From contig BLJB01000064.1 of the NCBI GenBank assembly GCA_013423325.1, positions 546,641 to 610,640 of the forward strand: a stretch of DNA of 64,000 bases, written 5' to 3'. The position numbers and the translations under genes were made by a program. Origin of the DNA: Usnea hakonensis. Taxonomy: Eukaryota; Ascomycota; Lecanoromycetes; Lecanorales; Parmeliaceae. A model generated the notes under the pieces. That model was given only the letters and a program-made list of their open reading frames with translations. It had not been told where the DNA came from and did no database searches. Shown here in pieces: positions 46,540 through 57,297 of this stretch; position 1 is the first letter of the stretch, and each line of letters starts with the position of its first letter.

Positions 46540-47074
46540 TGTGGTCTACGGGGAGGGAAGTCAAGGAGGAAGAGGTACTGGTAAGGTAAGGTAAGGTAAG
46601 GTAAGGTAAGGTTGCGAGATGAGAAAGAGGGTCTCGTGACAGGTTGATGAAGTGGGTTACTCTAAAACACTAAGCAGCGATCTAGTCCTAAGCGAGCTCG
46701 GAGACCGGGTTATGAGCGAGACGAATAGTCGGGCGACGGTTAAAAGGTAAGGTATCTTAAGGTACTCTAGAGATTAGAGTGGTGGAAATCTTCGGAGCCG
46801 ACGAGAGATGGAACACTTTGATTGATGTCATACCCAATTACCATTCACTGCCCCAACAGCTCACTCGTACCTTGCATTACTTACATCATTCAATCCTCTT
46901 TCTCGCTAGCCATGAATAATAGACACTCAACTTTGTGGGCTTGCCGCAGCAGCTTACATCTACTAGCTCCCCAACAGTCTTTACAGCGCAAAGTCCTGGT
47001 CTGAGTGCCCTCATACAGAGCGTGTGCGCATCGCGACTACCGTCTGCAACATTTCTAGCTTGGCTATCTCCGCC
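46540..47074. promoter_or_regulatory. Bidirectional promoter of the P450 and type III PKS genes
   Basis: 535 bp between divergent start codons. It holds (GGTAA)6 at 46580-46609, with further GGTAAGGT-like words at about 46747 and 46760. The sharing of one promoter region suggests co-regulation, which is not shown directly. Confidence 0.5.
46580..46609. repeat. (GGTAA)6 microsatellite
   Basis: Six perfect GGTAA units about 40 bases upstream of the P450 start codon. Confidence 0.95.
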
Positions 47075-48436
47075 ATGTCACCCACTGCCATTAATGGCAA
47101 TACCACACACGATCATTTTGACAGCAACCTCAATCTTTCTATCGTTGGTTTAGGTGCTGAATATCCCCCATTCAGAGTAAAATCAGATGCCCTCGAGACT
47201 CTGGCCAACAGATTCTATCCACCGTCAACAGCGTGAGACTTTCCAGTCAGATCTCACTTTCCTAATCTTCAATGGCCCGCCAGGCTTACCTAGCCATCAT
47301 GTTAATGCAAGCTTTATTCTAGTCTCAACAAGGTCCTTTCTATCAATCGCTACACTGGCATCGAAACTCGTGCTGCTATCGGCGACATCGATCATCCTAT
47401 CGTTAATCAGCCCACTGCTCCTAGCATCACCGAGCTGAACGATCTCTTCCGTAACGAAGGCGTCCACTTATCTGTCAAGGCTAGCAAGAAGGCCATAGAA
47501 GAATGGGGTGGGACCGTTGAGGAGATTACACACGTCGTCTCTACCACCTGCACAAACTCTGCCAATCCTGGCTTCGATCACTATGTTGCAAAAGAACTGG
47601 GACTACGGGCTGGTGTGGAAAAGATATTACTACATGGGATAGGCTGCTCAGGTGGACTCGCAGCCATTCGAGCAGCAGCAAACCTTGCGCTGGGCTCTTC
47701 ATTTCGGAAGAAGCCTGCTCGAGTGCTTGTCATAGCTTGCGAACTGTCGAGTGTAATGGTGAGGTCAGAGTTGGATTCGATAGACAAGGAGCAGAAGACT
47801 CGCATTGGTGTCTGTCTCTTCAGCGACTGTGCTTCAGCTTGCGTTTTGAGTAATGGTATTGGCGAAGAACATGAGATGCTCAGGCAGGTCTATGAGCTCC
47901 TTGGCTGGAAGCATGAGATCTTGGAGGATACGGACAAAGACCTGGGCTTCGATGTTGACCCACTCGGTCCGTCTGGAACCCGCATTCGCATTGGTATATT
48001 GGAAAGCTAATCTTCTTCAGGTTGGAAAGTCGTCCTCACACCACGCGTACCAGCCATGGCCTCGGCTGCAGTACAGCCAGCATTTCAAGACCTCTTAGAA
48101 TCCGTCCCAGCATTGCACACGAAGGGCAAATCATCTCCCGCGGCTAGCGACTTCGACTGGGCGCTTCATCCCGGAGGTTCGACCATTATTACTGGCGTGG
48201 AAAAAGCAATGGACCTGACGGTGGACCATCTAAGAGCTAGCTACGAGATCTATGTGAGTTGCGGCAACAGTTCCAGTGCGACGATAATGGCCGTCATGGA
48301 CCACTTGAGGAAGATGGGAGAAGGAAGAGAGCATGTGGTTGCTTGTGCGTTTGGGCCAGGCATCTCGCTGGAGATGATGATACTACGAAGGCCAAAACCG
48401 ACGGTAGACGGCCTTCTTTCCGAGGAAGTCGACTGA
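47075..48436 (+). CDS. Type III polyketide synthase (chalcone/stilbene synthase family)
   Basis: Three exons, 47075-47232, 47323-47966 and 48021-48436, give 405 residues, normal for the family. The introns are 90 nt (GTGAGA...TTCTAG) and 54 nt (GTCCGT...TTCAG) and keep frame. Family marks are FYPP, then LSINRYTGI near 60, the nucleophile Cys in GIGCSGGLAA near 161, WALHPGG with the catalytic His near 318, and CGNSSSAT with the catalytic Asn near 350. The Cys-His-Asn triad is complete. These homodimeric enzymes extend an acyl-CoA starter with malonyl-CoA without an acyl carrier protein; fungal members make alkylresorcinols, resorcylic acids or pyrones. The starter here is unknown. The P450 is divergent and the methyltransferase-like gene is convergent. 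Confidence 0.95.
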
Positions 48437-48643
48437 GATACATCAGATGATACTCGATATCAGTGAATTATGGCTTATGCATCCTTCTAACATTCTCCCT
48501 GCCGGCTCAAAATCTCGGCGATTCAACATACATCATAGAGTATATAGAGTATGAGTCATACCATTATAATCGCTGCCCTTGCCGAAAAAGAGCAAATACA
48601 ATGTAACCATACGATCTATATACAGCTTGTCAGAAACCCTAAT

Positions 48644-49678
48644 CTACTGCACCTTTTTGCCGCCAGCATCCTTGATCCCGATGAAGTAGTTCATCATCCC
48701 TCCAGTCCACGTATGCACCTCCGTCCCAGTCTTGAACCTCCACCCCTCCATACTAGCCCCACAACCCCTAATCAACTCCAACACCTCCCCCTCCCTCCTC
48801 GTCCTCAAACTACTAACCACGCCATCAAAAACCAGCACAAACGGCACCACCGGCACCACATACGTCCAAAACAGCAACGTCCACTCGCCCCAAAACCACC
48901 ACCAACTCCCCACCCACAGCAACGGCAACATACCCAGTATAGTAACTATACTACCCACATCGCGACCCTGAAGTTCGATAATCGCAAAGCCGGAGGAAGT
49001 GGAGAGGGTGTCCTGCAGGATGCGCGTGGCGAGCGGGTCCGGGAAGTGGTGGAAAGCGAGGGAGAAGAGGCGGAAGATTTTCTTATTTTTCTTGGGCGTG
49101 CCGGCTATGGAGAGCAGGTCGCGGGGGGCGCGGGCCGCGTCGACGGGGGTGGGCACGTAGTATAGGTTGTCGCTCTTGTTGCTCGCTTTGACCCATTCTG
49201 GGAGATGGGGGTGGATATCCGTCATCACGAAATCCACACCTGCACCTCCTCCTCGGCTCGCTGCATCTCCATTCCCAATCGCGCCCGCGTTCCCGTTTCG
49301 AACGAGTATGTTGCCACCCTCACTCAATTTTTTGAAACCCTTGTTTACTTCCCGTTCTATATACGGCGTGGGACCGCCGGCGCCGGAGCAGAAGTCGACG
49401 AAGGTGTATTCGGTGATGGAGGGGCCGAGGACGGTCTGGAGCGTGCGGGCGACGAGGGAGGCCGGGGAGGCGGGTTGGAGGATCGGCGCTTTGTATAGCC
49501 AGAAGAATGTGAGACCTGCTTGGACGAAGGCGCGGAGGGGAGCTGGGACCCTTGGAGTGGTCAGTGGGATTTGATTTTGGTGTTTTGGAGGGGACGGGGT
49601 GGGGAGGCTTGGGACGTACCAGGACTGGTCGTTGATTTCGAAGAGGCGGAGGGGGGGGATGGGTAGGGGGAGGACCAT
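48644..49678 (-). CDS. Methyltransferase-like integral membrane protein
   Basis: Two exons on the minus strand, 49678-49620 and 49550-48644, give 321 residues. The 69-nt intron (GTACGT, branch CACTGAC, CCAAG) joins a Trp codon. Near residue 70 the motif VDFCSGAGGPT resembles SAM-binding motif I of class I methyltransferases; FVMTDIHPHL and FRLFSLAFHHFPDP resemble motifs II and III-IV. A hydrophobic block with many Trp (GMLPLLWVGSWWWFWGEWTLLFW) follows, indicating one or two membrane helices. Fungal relatives are usually annotated only as hypothetical or methyltransferase-like. It lies 207 bp from the 3' end of the type III PKS, in convergent orientation, so it might act on the same product, but that is inference. 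Confidence 0.75.
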   Translation of the reverse strand: MVLPLPIPPLRLFEINDQSWYVPSLPTPSPPKHQNQIPLTTPRVPAPLRAFVQAGLTFFWLYKAPILQPASPASLVARTLQTVLGPSITEYTFVDFCSGAGGPTPYIEREVNKGFKKLSEGGNILVRNGNAGAIGNGDAASRGGGAGVDFVMTDIHPHLPEWVKASNKSDNLYYVPTPVDAARAPRDLLSIAGTPKKNKKIFRLFSLAFHHFPDPLATRILQDTLSTSSGFAIIELQGRDVGSIVTILGMLPLLWVGSWWWFWGEWTLLFWTYVVPVVPFVLVFDGVVSSLRTRREGEVLELIRGCGASMEGWRFKTGTEVHTWTGGMMNYFIGIKDAGGKKVQ

Positions 49679-50641
49679 GGCTGGGGAAATGGAGGGATCG
49701 GTACAAGGCTCTTAATAGGAAGAGCTTGGTATTCAAATAACAACTTCCTACATACAATGCATTGGTAGGGTCATTGGAAAGGACTGGGTTTTGCTGAGCA
49801 GATTCCACCCTAATCCTTACACCGCGGTAGCTCTACGTCACCCAATCGTCTCAAGCACCATCTCTCAAGTATCCCTCGCCCAATCTCCACGGACGACTTT
49901 TTATCCGTTTTGACTGGGAAAGCTGTCGAGTCGACTATGCTATTCAAAGGCTGAAGCAATGACACGGTAACCGAAGAGCGGGCAATCAATCTCGGTACGA
50001 AGCGAATGCGCAGCTACCCAACAACCCCAGCAAGGCTCGGCCCCCACTACACAGCCTCTGGCTATTCTACTCAATACACAATAAAGCAGGGAGTATGCTC
50101 AAAGAATCTGACGAGATTGGGCGACCGCGAAATGAGGCGAAGATTCGAAGGGACTGAATCAGAGACAGGGAATTGAATGGAGTAACGCTGTGCGTTTTTC
50201 ACGGATTCGGTACAGCGGCTACACTAAAGGGTTCATGAAAGCCTTTCTGGAGTTGGATTCCGTGAGCGGGTGGTCTGGGGAGAGCGCCAGGATAAGATTG
50301 AGGGTGGCATTATGTGTTCGTAGATGTATTGCGTTCCTAGCTACTTACCACCAGCTATAAAGATCATGTCTAGGATCAAACAACCATTTTCAAATTCTCA
50401 GCGCTCATAATTTCTAAAAGCAAAGTATCTGAATTTAATCGAGATTGGTGGAGGTACAGTCATCGAGTCATATTTCATATTGTGATAGCTTCAAACTCCT
50501 TACATACTTTTCAGTGGCCAAATAGCAATTACAAAATCGTTCAACTTATCTCAAGGATGCAATCCCCTTCTCCGCATGGCCTCCACTCCCCACTCCTCAC
50601 CCACCCAATTCTACGTATTTGCTAAGCCGCAATAGTGGCTT
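49679..50641. other. Intergenic region, no gene seen
   Basis: About 1 kb upstream of the methyltransferase-like gene and downstream of the rhodopsin-like gene. Only short chance frames are present. Confidence 0.35.
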
Positions 50642-52076
50642 TCAAACCTCGCTGTCAAGGCCCTTGGATCGTGAAAGCGAAAAGCCGGAGATTATGCCCA
50701 TTTGCCACCAATGACCTCGCTCAGTACCCTGTGAGCTGCTCCCAGGTTGGTGCTCACATGATTCGTAATCGGTGACTGCGGACGTATCGGTGCATTCAAT
50801 GTGTGTCCCAAGGATCCCTAGGTGTTGGGCGTTCTCATGTAAGTCACTCTCTGGATCTCCAAAGTGCGATAAAGAGGCGCTCTCGGACGGAGGCTGGGCT
50901 CGTGAGTCCGAAAGAGCTTTCTGTTGGTTTGATCGGAAAGATGTGCCTAGTGTCAGATGAGGTGGGGCTTGATTTACCGGTGGGGAAGGAGACAAATGCT
51001 GGACGTCACCTCCAGATCTCATCTTGAGGGACAACCAGATTTGGAAACGTTGGAAGATCCCGGCCTCGGCCTTGGGTTTATTAGGCTTTCGCTTGTTGGA
51101 GATAAAGATTGAGCGGAAAGCAGTTATAGAGACCATGATAACCGCGGCGCAGGCACCGGCCTGTTGCCAGAACAAAATCCACACAAGATTGAAGGAGTCG
51201 ACGGAGGTGCGGATCCGAGAGATGTAGATGAGGGCAATAACGATCATGACGACACTTAAGCATAGAAATACGCCAATGCCGAGCTTCTGGCGAAGTTTGA
51301 GACGGACATTCCAAAGAAGACTGATGGGAATAGTGATGACTATCGTAGATTAATATAGGATTCCGTACGAACCGAGGAGTTACAAACGCAACACATCCGT
51401 TATGATGTCCAAACATTTCGCCATTATGCCAACTATGATGGTTCGTTTGAAACCGGAGCCCTGCAGGCACGTAGCTAGATGGGTTAACGGTTCAGTTGAT
51501 ATGCTTATATGAAGAACTTACTGGATGACACGTCTATACGAGGACAAGAAATGAAGGTCTCGCCGAGCGTGAGTCCGCCGAAGACAACCGTGATCAAGAC
51601 AACAATTCTCCAGTAAATAATCATTTGCCTCACTCGATCAATTAATGCTCTGAAAAAGATCAAGTAGCAAAATTTGGCTGCATAAATTACCGTCCATGAA
51701 AGTGATGTGTATGCATCCAATAATCTTGTAGCAAGTATAGTGTCCCTGGTAAAATCGGATGTAGGAGCGGGTAGGGGCACTTGGTCTCTGAAATCCAGCT
51801 CCTCAATGAAATAAATCAATGGTGTGAGCTTGTACAGCAAACCGGTTGCCGCTGTAAGGCAAATGCATGCAAACAACAGCAGAGCATCGTCGAGGGTGTA
51901 TCGCGGTGCAGTACGAAAACGGATCACGGTACGAGCAATGGCTGTCACGATTGCTAGACTGAAAAGGGCCCCACAAAAGCCCTGATTTTTAGATGAGTCA
52001 CATGAGGTGGAGCAGCAAGATGATATGGGCATACCAGGAAAGCCTCTTCATTGATTTCGATTCCATTGCTAGCCAT
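50642..52076 (-). CDS. Rhodopsin-domain seven-helix membrane protein (fungal PTH11-related type)
   Basis: Four exons on the minus strand: 52076-52035, 51981-51522, 51474-51388 and 51339-50642, giving 428 residues. The three introns (53, 47 and 48 nt) all keep frame; the first exon is only 14 codons (MASNGIEINEEAFL). About seven hydrophobic helices follow, with the family landmarks RYTLDDALLLFA, a YAAKFCYLIFFRALI helix, VLITVVFGG, a CPRID loop, KRTIIVGIMAKCLDIITDVLL, IPISLLWNVRLKLRQKLGIGVFL and the AACAAVIM-type last helix. The C-terminal 130 residues are Ser/Pro-rich and cytosolic. These proteins are often called GPCR-like, but ligands and G-protein coupling are mostly unknown. Confidence 0.85.
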
Positions 52077-54186
52077 TTTCTGGGAAAGGATATTTAATCT
52101 CTCAGAAGAAGGCGACTAAGACTCTTCTCTTTGATCTGGGCGTAGATGGGAGACATGAGCGGGATCAAAGCATCTTTTATCAATCATGGCAGAAATAAGG
52201 CTGATGATCAGGTCTATCTGACGACATCTCCTTCTCCGCACCCCTACCTCTAGCCACTACCGGATCGGGCTGTGCGTGATGTACAATGCAAAAGCCTATT
52301 CCTAGTTTGGAATTGTTACGGTGAATTCTTCTAAGCATGCACGAGAAACCCACATGGCAATTCGCACGGCACAGTACTGCAGTCAAAAAAATTCGTAAGG
52401 ACTGCAACGGTCGAGAGGATTGGGCGCAGCTACATGCATGCGGCACAAGCTCGGGCGATCAATTCCCCGCAATCAAAACCAGTATGAGATATCAGCCTTT
52501 CACCTTTTCATCTATCAAAGTCGATGGGCCAAAAAGTTGAGGTCTTCACCTCAATCCTTGTGCCCATCGGTCAAACTTTTTGCGTTCCAAAAAGTCGATT
52601 TTGATTAGGAAGCAGTCGTTATTACTAGCTAGTCAGGTTTTGAACTTCTTCGAGAAGTATTCTCGAACAGAGAGACAATATTCGGGACTGGGGCTGCATA
52701 CCACCTCGCTTCGGGCCTGGCAAACAGCATGGTAGCATTATGCCACGTGATCGCACATTAGTAGGAGACAATCTAGCACTTCGCGAAAAGCCCGGATCGA
52801 TGCTAATTTGAATTTATCTCGTATCTTTGAGTGTACTTGGGTTGTCTCACTACAACCCTGCGACTGGCTGCCACATGGCTAATCTGAGGTAGGTTCGGCA
52901 ATACTGGTCAGATCGGCCTAAGCCAGAATTATGTTCCCTTTGACAAGGTTGACTCTTATCGCAAATGACCGTGATCATGGAAGAATCTTACCTGATGGTG
53001 CAAATGCTTGAACGCACTATGGTCGAATTGACCAATGTCAGGGGAGGCGATTGAAATGCTTGTGATATCGTGGTAACGGTAAATTACTTATGGGTGGAGC
53101 ATAGTACTGAACAACCAACGATGTTAGTACAGAGTAAACAAGACGGACATTATACCGACCGAAACACTGAGCCACTGAGGCCATCCGCATTGCAAACCAT
53201 AGCTCACAACACTTCACTCGCCCCTTTCATTCGGCAAGAAACGCTAGACACATTGTATCTAGAACGAAATCAGACCAGGTAGTGCCTGGGTGAACGACGC
53301 ATGAATACAAGGCACAGCGCCCACACTCGTTTCGGAGCTGTGGGTGACTCTGAACCAGTTGATTATCAAGGTTGAGCAAGCTTTGACTTTCTGAATCCGC
53401 TCGGAAGATTTAAAACAGCTACCACTGATTGGGAAAACAGCCTACTTCAGATATTAGCCGTATGATTGGAAGCTGAAGACTACCCAGTAGATAACTGACC
53501 TTAGGCCACACTTCGATCACGAGTGGATACAGAGGTACCTTGACCATATATGCGTAAGCACTTGATAGTGGCAAGTGGCCGCCCTGACTGAGTATCCGTT
53601 GTTGATACTTTCTGCGTGAGTATTTTTTTGGTTCCACCTCCTTGAATATTGCACAGATAAAGAGATATTAGTGACTGAAGACGTTCAGGGAGATCTCGAG
53701 GAGCTCTCTGATCTACTTGTGATGGTCCTCACAGTTGCGGTAGCGAACATAATGTAACTACTCAGATCGAGATAGCTTGACAGCAACGAGAGCTACAGGA
53801 TCTCCCATGATGCAATAAAGCTCTCAATCAGAGACACAAGGCTTACAGCTCGACTCCTTGTACTCTATGCATAGATCAGAAGTTAGCAGAGCCCAAATTT
53901 GCTTCGGGGATCTTGGGCTATCCACTTATTATACTTTGAGGCCATCAACATGTATAACTAATGAAGACAGATCCTTAGGGTGATCTCTTAACACTTTTGT
54001 AGCCACGGCTAGTAATCGTGCCAGTGATGCGCCACACTTTAGCTCCGGAACGGCGAGTTTAACCCCCACAGCCCTAGGTACCCTGCTGTTATAAGTGTAG
54101 GGTTGTATGCTGGAAAAACATCCAAATCTTGAAGCGCGTCTTGCAGCCTCTACGTGTCTCCCATTTTCACAATAATTCACACAATA
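52077..54186. other. Long intergenic region with a compound stem-loop
   Basis: Two kilobases between the divergent rhodopsin-like and CCT8 genes. Besides the inverted-repeat structure at 52522-52569, nothing gene-like was found. Short frames have no recognisable content. Confidence 0.4.
52522..52569. repeat. Nested stem-loop
   Basis: Outer arms CGATGGGC and GCCCATCG (8 bp) enclose inner arms TTGAGGT and ACCTCAA (7 bp) with a 4-nt CTTC loop. Confidence 0.75.
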
Positions 54187-55994
54187 ATGTCTCTTTCTAT
54201 GCCCAGTGCGCCGAATGGCGGTCTCTTCAAGCAAGGCTACCAAAAGTCTTCCTGCTCAACCCCACCACCAAAAGATTCAACTAACATCATGGCAGCTATG
54301 AGTCCGAAGACGGTGCTGTGATACGGAATATAGAAGCATGCCGAGCAATAGCCCAGACCGTCCAAACATCTCTGGGACCTTATGGTCGCAACAAGATCGT
54401 CATCAACCATCTGCAAAAAATGATTCTGACCTCCGATGCTGCCTCCATATTACGAGAACTCGATGTCGTGCACCCTGCAGCGAAGCTCATAGTCATGGCT
54501 AGCCAACAGCAAGAGGCGGAGATGGGCGATGCTACGAATATGGTGATAGTACTGTGTGGGGAGATGTTGAAGAAGGCGGAGGAATTGCTGAGAATGGGCT
54601 TGAAGACTAGCGATGTGGTTCAGGGGTTTGAGAGGGCACAAAAGGAGGCCTTGAGGTGTTTAGATCGTGCGTTTTTAAAAGACCTTACGGGCTACGACTC
54701 TAAGACGAATAATAAATGCTGACAGTACTCAGAGCTTGTCGTCGACTCCGTAAAAGACATTCGCTCCCATCCCGAACTCGCAAAAGCCATCCGCACCGTA
54801 ATCGCCTCCAAACAATCCGGCTCCGAAGACTTCCTCGCCGACATGGTTGCGGAGGCCGTCCTTGCCGTTCTACCGAAGCAGCCCGTCAATTTCAATGTCG
54901 ACAACATCCGCGTCGTCAAAATCATGGGCGGTAGCCTCGAACAGTCAAAAGTAGTCAAGGGCATGGTCTTTGGCCGCGAACCCGATGGAAGCATCAAGAA
55001 GGCCAAGAAAGCTAAAGTGGGCGTCTTCTCGTGTCCGATAGATATAAGCCAGACGGAAACGAAGGGGACCGTGCTGTTGCACAATGCGAAGGAGATGATG
55101 GATTTCACCAAAGGGGAGGAAGGCCAACTGGAGACTATCATCAAAGAACTGCACGACTCGGGTCTACGCGTGGTCGTAGCAGGCGCAACCGTAGGGGAAC
55201 TAGCACTGCACTACCTCAACCGCTTTGGCATTCTGGTCGTCAAAGTCCTTTCCAAATTCGAACTTCGCCGTCTCTGTCGCGTCGTAGGCGCAACACCTCT
55301 TGCTCGTCTTGGCGCCCCAATGCCGGACGAGATGGGGAAAGTAGACGTTGTCGAAACCCTGGAGATAGGCGGAGACCGTGTTACGGTATTCAGGCAGGAG
55401 AACGACGCCACAAGGACAGCTACCATAGTAATAAGAGGAGCAACGCAGAACCACCTCGACGACATTGAAAGAGCAATAGACGACGGCGTGAACGTTGTCA
55501 AGGCTATCACGAGAGATCCCAATTTAGTACCCGGAGCTGGCGCGACGGAAATGCAACTGATTGAGCGTATATCTGCCTTTGGGGAAAGGACGCCTGAAAT
55601 GTCACAGTACGCCATCAAGAAATACGCAGAGGCTTTCGAAGTCATTCCGCGCACGCTTGCCGAGTCTGCAGGTCTGGACGCCACGGAAGTCCTCGCGACG
55701 TTATATGCCGCACATCACGGGTCGTCCTCCAACACAAAGGACGATGATGAAGACGAAGAAGACGACGAGCCTGATTGGACCGTTGGCGTGGACGTGGAGA
55801 ATGATGATGGAACGGGTACGTTGGATGCTAAGGAGGAAGGGATTCTCGATTTACTGGTGTCGAAGCAGTGGGCGATCAGGTTAGCGACCGAGGCGGCGAG
55901 GACGGTCTTGAGCGTGGATCAGATCATTGTGGCGAGGCAGGCTGGAGGGCCGAAGCCGCCGGGTGGGCAGAATCCGGATTGGGATGAGGATTAG
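54187..55994 (+). CDS. CCT8: T-complex protein 1 subunit theta (CCT8)
   Basis: Three exons, 54187-54245, 54296-54666 and 54733-55994, give 563 residues. Intron 1 (50 nt) has the unusual donor GTCTTC but a good CTAAC branch; intron 2 (66 nt) is GTGCGT with TGCTGAC. The N-terminal GLFKQGYQ, then EDGAVIRNIEACRAIAQTVQTSLGP and GRNKIVINH, are theta-specific. The nucleotide-site segment is GDATNMV, the theta form of the usual GDGTN. The C-terminal equatorial half has VPGAGATE, and a theta-type acidic insert (DDDEDEEDDEPDW) precedes IIVARQAGGPK. CCT/TRiC is the cytosolic ATP-driven chaperonin that folds actin, tubulin and many WD40 proteins. The protein looks intact. Confidence 0.95.
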
Positions 55995-56451
55995 AGAGGG
56001 TTTGGGGAAGGCGGGATGTGGCTGTAGAGCATTGTATAAAAAGTCCCATAGAGAAAGCAAGCGTTGGTGATCCTGTGCATTGCCTTGTGGTTACCATCAT
56101 GACATATATAGAGACCTGATTTATCTACATGAGCGCCTTCGAGCTTGCAGTAACTGAAGAGACGGAAGTTCCAGCAGCCGGCAAAGAGATGAAGACAACG
56201 TAAGGACATAAGTGATCATCCACACTGATATCCTGCGACCTCCACCTCCACCATGGATCAGCCTTCGACAACCATACATAAGCCCAATGAAGCAACTAGA
56301 TGACCACCGATGAACGCTAAAGACCATGAATAAGCCCAGTGATACAAGAAGCGGCTGTTGACAAAAGGGATCTTGCCTATGAGATTTATGCTCCAGACAC
56401 CGTATCAGACGTATCCATTTGCGCAGCTGACTTCTTGGTGAATGTGGAAAG
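55995..56451. other. Convergent 3' intergenic region
   Basis: Gap between the 3' ends of CCT8 and the membrane-protein gene. Nothing notable. Confidence 0.3.
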
Positions 56452-57297
56452 CTAGAACCCTAGACTGTGGATCAGCACTGGCATTCCCCAAGGCAGGGAA
56501 ACATGTCTAAGCAAGCTCACTGGCCATTCTTTCAGGTCTCTCGCACCACTATCACCATACTCCATATAAAGGAAAACCTGGAACGTCCTGTCAGTATAGA
56601 GAGCTGGTCCTCTCTCCTTCACAACAGCCCGTCACGAGTATTATCTCCGACAAGATGTGGGGAAGGGTAGACTTACGATTCGAACGCAGCCATCACGACG
56701 GCGACGTACCATTCCGTATACGGCGGCTTGGTGAAGAGGTGTCTGAAATCCTTGCCCTTGGGTAGGAGCATGGTGATGAAGGTGGCACACCAGAAGATGA
56801 GGACGAAGAGTTCGAAGGATGCTCTGAGGATGAGAAAGAGGTAGGCGGGCAGCGTAAGTCTGAGCCGGTAGCAGACATTGGAGAAGTAGATGGGTACGAT
56901 TAGGTATGTGAGGAGCGTTGCCATGCCTGTGGGGAGTCAGCGGCTTGTAGAAGCAGGGTTCTTGTTCGGCGTGTTTTGAGGGTCTTTGTGGAGATAGCTC
57001 AGTATCGGACAAATGCGGTGAATTGCTTGGTTTGGTAGTTGTGCAGTAGGGAATTGAAGGCGTCGATTCCCTGGTCGTAGTGATAGAGCACTGAAGGAAG
57101 GTAGGAAAGAGTGAGGGTGGGATTTAGGAGCACATACCGCCGAAGACTAATGGTCGATGAAGGTTGAGCCACCAACCACGGTGGACACTACTATAGCATA
57201 TTAGGATCAGGTAGATAGTAGCTAGCACAGCTTGAAGGACGCGGGTTTTCAAGAGGTCAGATAGTGAGATAGTTGGACGACGGATACTGAAAGACAT
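56452..57297 (-). CDS. Four-helix (MARVEL-like) membrane protein, one exon join unresolved
   Basis: Minus-strand exons are proposed at 57297-57138, 57090-57011, 56926-56677 and 56587-56452. Exon 1 (MSFSIRRPTIS, then LQAVLATIYLILICYSS) and exon 2 (VLYHYDQGIDAFNSLL) join well in phase 1. Exon 3 holds three hydrophobic helices (MATLLTYLIVPIYFS, LPAYLFLILRASFELFVLIFW, then CATFITMLL). The total of four helices and the loop spacing resemble fungal MARVEL-type proteins. However, exon 2 ends in phase 0 at its only GT (GTCCGA), while exon 3 needs phase 1, so the frame breaks there by one base. Causes could be an indel in the assembly, an unusual splice site, or real decay. Exon 4 and the stop are tentative. 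Confidence 0.5.

Noticed and set aside
48551..49574. Plus-strand frames opposite the methyltransferase-like gene
   Set aside because: His/Pro/Thr-rich shadows of a C-rich minus-strand coding region.
56641..57012. 123-codon minus-strand frame rich in Pro/His/Arg across the membrane-protein gene
   Set aside because: It runs through the probable intron in a different frame from the helices and has no coherent composition.
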